Shown here: positions 15,780-17,481 of the stretch, in pieces
Numbering within the stretch: position 1 is the first letter of the stretch
How the letters are laid out: each line of letters opens with the position of its first letter
NCBI GenBank assembly: GCA_937876395.1
Contig: CALEIM010000040.1
Coordinates: 1 to 17,481 of the forward strand
Length of the DNA: 17,481 nucleotides
Direction of reading: 5' to 3'
DNA from: an uncultured Wenzhouxiangella sp.
GTDB taxonomy: Bacteria; Pseudomonadota; Gammaproteobacteria; Xanthomonadales; Wenzhouxiangellaceae
The notes under the pieces: model-generated
What the model was told of the DNA's origin: nothing
Databases searched by the model: none
Seen by the model: the letters and a program-made list of their open reading frames with translations, nothing else
Translations under genes and position numbers: made by a program

Positions 15780-15946
15780 TTCCACAGCTCGACTACGCGT
15801 TTTATGTCTGGACCAGCTATGCGCTGTTTGCACTGGTGATGACCTGGCAGTTTGTCCAGCCACGCCTGCGCCGGCAGCGCATCAAAGCAGAGCTGCGTGA
15901 AGAACGGGCGCTGATCAATGGAGGTCATCATGACACCGACACGTAA
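15776..15946 (+). CDS. ccmD: Heme exporter protein CcmD
   Basis: A small single-helix membrane protein needed to release holo-CcmE from the CcmABC complex. It has 56 residues, within the usual 45-75 range: MIPQLDYAFYVWTSYALF, then the rest of the membrane helix (about 11-27) and a basic cytoplasmic tail (RLRRQRIKAELREER). The pattern FYVWTSY followed by an arginine-rich tail is the family hallmark. The start is the ATG that overlaps the ccmC stop (ATGA). The same frame stays open far upstream inside ccmC, but that part does not look like coding sequence of its own. The last 17 nt overlap ccmE. Confidence 0.93.
   Translation: MIPQLDYAFYVWTSYALFALVMTWQFVQPRLRRQRIKAELREERALINGGHHDTDT
15920..15924 (+). 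promoter_or_regulatory. Shine-Dalgarno GGAGG for ccmE
   Basis: A strong GGAGG lies inside the ccmD coding sequence, 5 nt before the ATG at 15930. It shows that ccmE starts at 15930 (MTPTRKKRL), not at the in-frame ATG at 15918 (MEVIMTP), which lies upstream of this site. Confidence 0.75.
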
Positions 15947-16379
15947 GAAACGGCTTGCCCTGGTTGCCCTGATCGTGGTGGGTGTCAGCAGTGCGGCGGC
16001 CGTGGCGATTACGGCCCTCAACGACAACATGCTCTACTTCGTCAGCCCAACCGATGTCTATGCCAATGCCGCTCCGGCTGACAAGCGCATCCGCCTGGGC
16101 GGCCTGGTGGCGGCCGGATCGGTCGAGCGGGCCAACGACAGCCTGGCGATCCACTTTCGGGTCACCGACGGCAAGCACGACGTACCGGTCAGCTTTACCG
16201 GCATCCTGCCCGATCTGTTTCGCGAGGGACAAGGCGTGATTGCCCACGGGCACTTGAATGCCAACGGCCAGTTCGAAGCCGACGAGGTGCTGGCCCGGCA
16301 TGATGAGACCTACATGCCGCCGGAAGTCATGCGCTCACTCGAAGCGGCTGGCCATCCGGCGGAGGCATCAAGTCGATGA
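15930..16379 (+). CDS. ccmE: Cytochrome c maturation heme chaperone CcmE
   Basis: CcmE is a membrane-anchored periplasmic chaperone that binds heme covalently and hands it to CcmF/CcmH. With the ATG at 15930 it has 149 residues: a basic N-terminus (TPTRKKR), one membrane anchor (about 8-30), and an OB-fold domain with NDNMLYFVSP, RIRLGGLVAAGSV, VSFTGILPDLFREGQGVIAHG and the heme-binding end VLARHDETYMPPEV. His124 and Tyr128 of that stretch match the heme-binding His130 and Tyr134 of E. coli CcmE. It overlaps ccmD by 17 nt and ccmF by 4 nt. Confidence 0.97.
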   Translation: MTPTRKKRLALVALIVVGVSSAAAVAITALNDNMLYFVSPTDVYANAAPADKRIRLGGLVAAGSVERANDSLAIHFRVTDGKHDVPVSFTGILPDLFREGQGVIAHGHLNANGQFEADEVLARHDETYMPPEVMRSLEAAGHPAEASSR

Positions 16380-17481
16380 GTGCCGAACTTGGCCAGATTA
16401 CGCTGATCATTGCCCTGCTGCTGGCCTGCCTGCAGTCGGTTCTGCCCCTGTATGGCGCCTGGCGCAACAACGACTCACTGATGAAGCTGGCGCCCTCGCT
16501 GGCGATTGGCCAGTTCGTCTTTCTTGCCGCGGCTTTCGTCATTCTGGCCGTGGCTTTTCTGCAATACGATTTCACGGTCACCTACGTGGCCCTGCACTCG
16601 AATCTTTTGCTGCCCTGGTACTACCGGATTACCGCCGTGTGGGGCAGTCACGAAGGCTCGCTGCTGCTGTGGATGCTGCTTCTCGGCGGCTGGATGGCGG
16701 CCGTGGCCGTCTTTTCTCGCTCATTGCCGCGGCCGTTCACCGCCCGGGTGCTGGCGGTAATGGCCATGATCTCGGTCGGCTTTCTGCTCTTTATTCTGCT
16801 GACATCCAACCCCTTTGAGCGCATTCTGCCCGGTCCGATCGACGGGCGCGATCTCAATCCCCTGCTGCAAGATCCCGGGATGATCTTCCATCCGCCGCTG
16901 CTCTACATGGGCTATGTCGGCTTCGCGGTGGCCTTTTCCTTCGCCATTGCCGGTTTGCTTGGCGGCCGCGTTGAGCGCGAATGGGTGCGCTGGGCGCGCC
17001 CCTGGACATTGGCTGCCTGGGCCTTTCTGACCTTCGGCATCGCGCTTGGCTCCTGGTGGGCCTATTACGAACTCGGCTGGGGCGGCTGGTGGTTCTGGGA
17101 TCCAGTCGAAAACGCCTCGTTTATTCCCTGGCTGATCGGCACGGCGCTGATTCATTCCCAGGCGGTGACCGAAAAACGCGGCGCCTTTCCCGCCTGGACC
17201 GTGCTGCTGTCGATTGCCGCATTTTCGATGTCCCTGCTGGGCACCTTCCTGGTCCGCTCCGGCGTACTGACCTCGGTTCACGCCTTTGCCAACGATCCCG
17301 AACGCGGAATATTCATTCTGGCATTCATGGGCCTGATCACCGGCGGCGCGCTGCTGCTCTACGCACTGCGCGCGCCGCGCATCATGACGGGCGAAGGCTT
17401 TGACTGGATCAGCCGGGAATCGGCCCTGCTGCTAAACAATGTGTTCTTCACCGTATCGGCTGCCATGGTGCTGCTCGGCAC
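16376..17481 (+). CDS. ccmF: Heme lyase subunit CcmF (C-terminus cut by window edge)
   Basis: CcmF is the large membrane core of the cytochrome c heme lyase, which attaches heme to the CXXCH motif of apocytochromes. The visible 368 residues are a little over half of the usual 640-670. The segments AVWGSHEGSLLLW (87-99) and the WWD motif WGGWWFWDPVENASFIPW (235-252) are typical. His172 (FHPPLLYMGY), His260 (TALIHSQ) and His302 (LTSVHAF) correspond to the conserved His173, His261 and His303 of E. coli; the fourth conserved His would lie beyond the edge. The ATG at 16376 overlaps the ccmE stop in ATGA, with GGAGG (16361-16365) 10 nt ahead. Further ccm genes (ccmG/dsbE, ccmH) are expected next. 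Confidence 0.97.
   Translation, partial: MSAELGQITLIIALLLACLQSVLPLYGAWRNNDSLMKLAPSLAIGQFVFLAAAFVILAVAFLQYDFTVTYVALHSNLLLPWYYRITAVWGSHEGSLLLWMLLLGGWMAAVAVFSRSLPRPFTARVLAVMAMISVGFLLFILLTSNPFERILPGPIDGRDLNPLLQDPGMIFHPPLLYMGYVGFAVAFSFAIAGLLGGRVEREWVRWARPWTLAAWAFLTFGIALGSWWAYYELGWGGWWFWDPVENASFIPWLIGTALIHSQAVTEKRGAFPAWTVLLSIAAFSMSLLGTFLVRSGVLTSVHAFANDPERGIFILAFMGLITGGALLLYALRAPRIMTGEGFDWISRESALLLNNVFFTVSAAMVLLG

Overview
The window is densely coding, GC-rich bacterial DNA carrying 15 protein genes and no RNA gene, transposase, CRISPR array or prophage that I can see. It looks like gammaproteobacterial chromosome. The queA-tgt-yajC-secD order is the classic gammaproteobacterial one, and the ccmABCDEF order is that of System I cytochrome c maturation. 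The C-terminal GLW-type repeats of the large secreted protease resemble those I associate with secreted proteins of Lysobacterales/Wenzhouxiangellaceae-like marine bacteria. That finer placement is an inference.

Left block (1-4383, all minus strand). Transcription runs queA, tgt, yajC, secD, and secD runs off the left edge. QueA and Tgt are two steps of tRNA queuosine synthesis. YajC and SecD are accessory parts of the Sec translocon, and secF would be expected just outside the window.

Middle block (4508-7607). A plus-strand TVP38/TMEM64 (VTT-domain) membrane protein gene converges on, and overlaps by 38 bp, a minus-strand pair made of a DPM1-like GT2 glycosyltransferase followed 6 nt later by a GT-C (GT39/ArnT-like) membrane glycosyltransferase. 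The pair reads as a two-step module: the cytoplasmic GT2 charges a polyprenyl phosphate with a sugar, and the membrane enzyme transfers that sugar outside the inner membrane.

Protease and redox block (7710-13156, minus strand). A plant-type glutathione reductase gene is followed after 47 nt by a 1349-residue secreted subtilase with a PA insert, a calcium loop and two C-terminal GLW repeats. Between the protease and the GT2 gene lie a perfect 11-bp hairpin and short tandem repeats.

Right block (13305 to the end, plus strand). A DUF3293 gene, transcribed divergently from gor, overlaps ccmA by 4 nt and so appears to lead a tightly coupled operon ccmA-ccmB-ccmC-ccmD-ccmE-ccmF. CcmAB is the ABC transporter, CcmC loads heme onto CcmE, CcmD helps release holo-CcmE, and CcmF is the heme lyase core. 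ccmF is cut by the right edge.

Most of the window is housekeeping. The parts that deserve a second look are the domain architecture of the protease, the coupling of the DUF3293 gene to ccm, the sugar-transfer pair with its overlapping convergent neighbour, and the repeats after the protease gene. I did not find a convincing new defence or mobile system.
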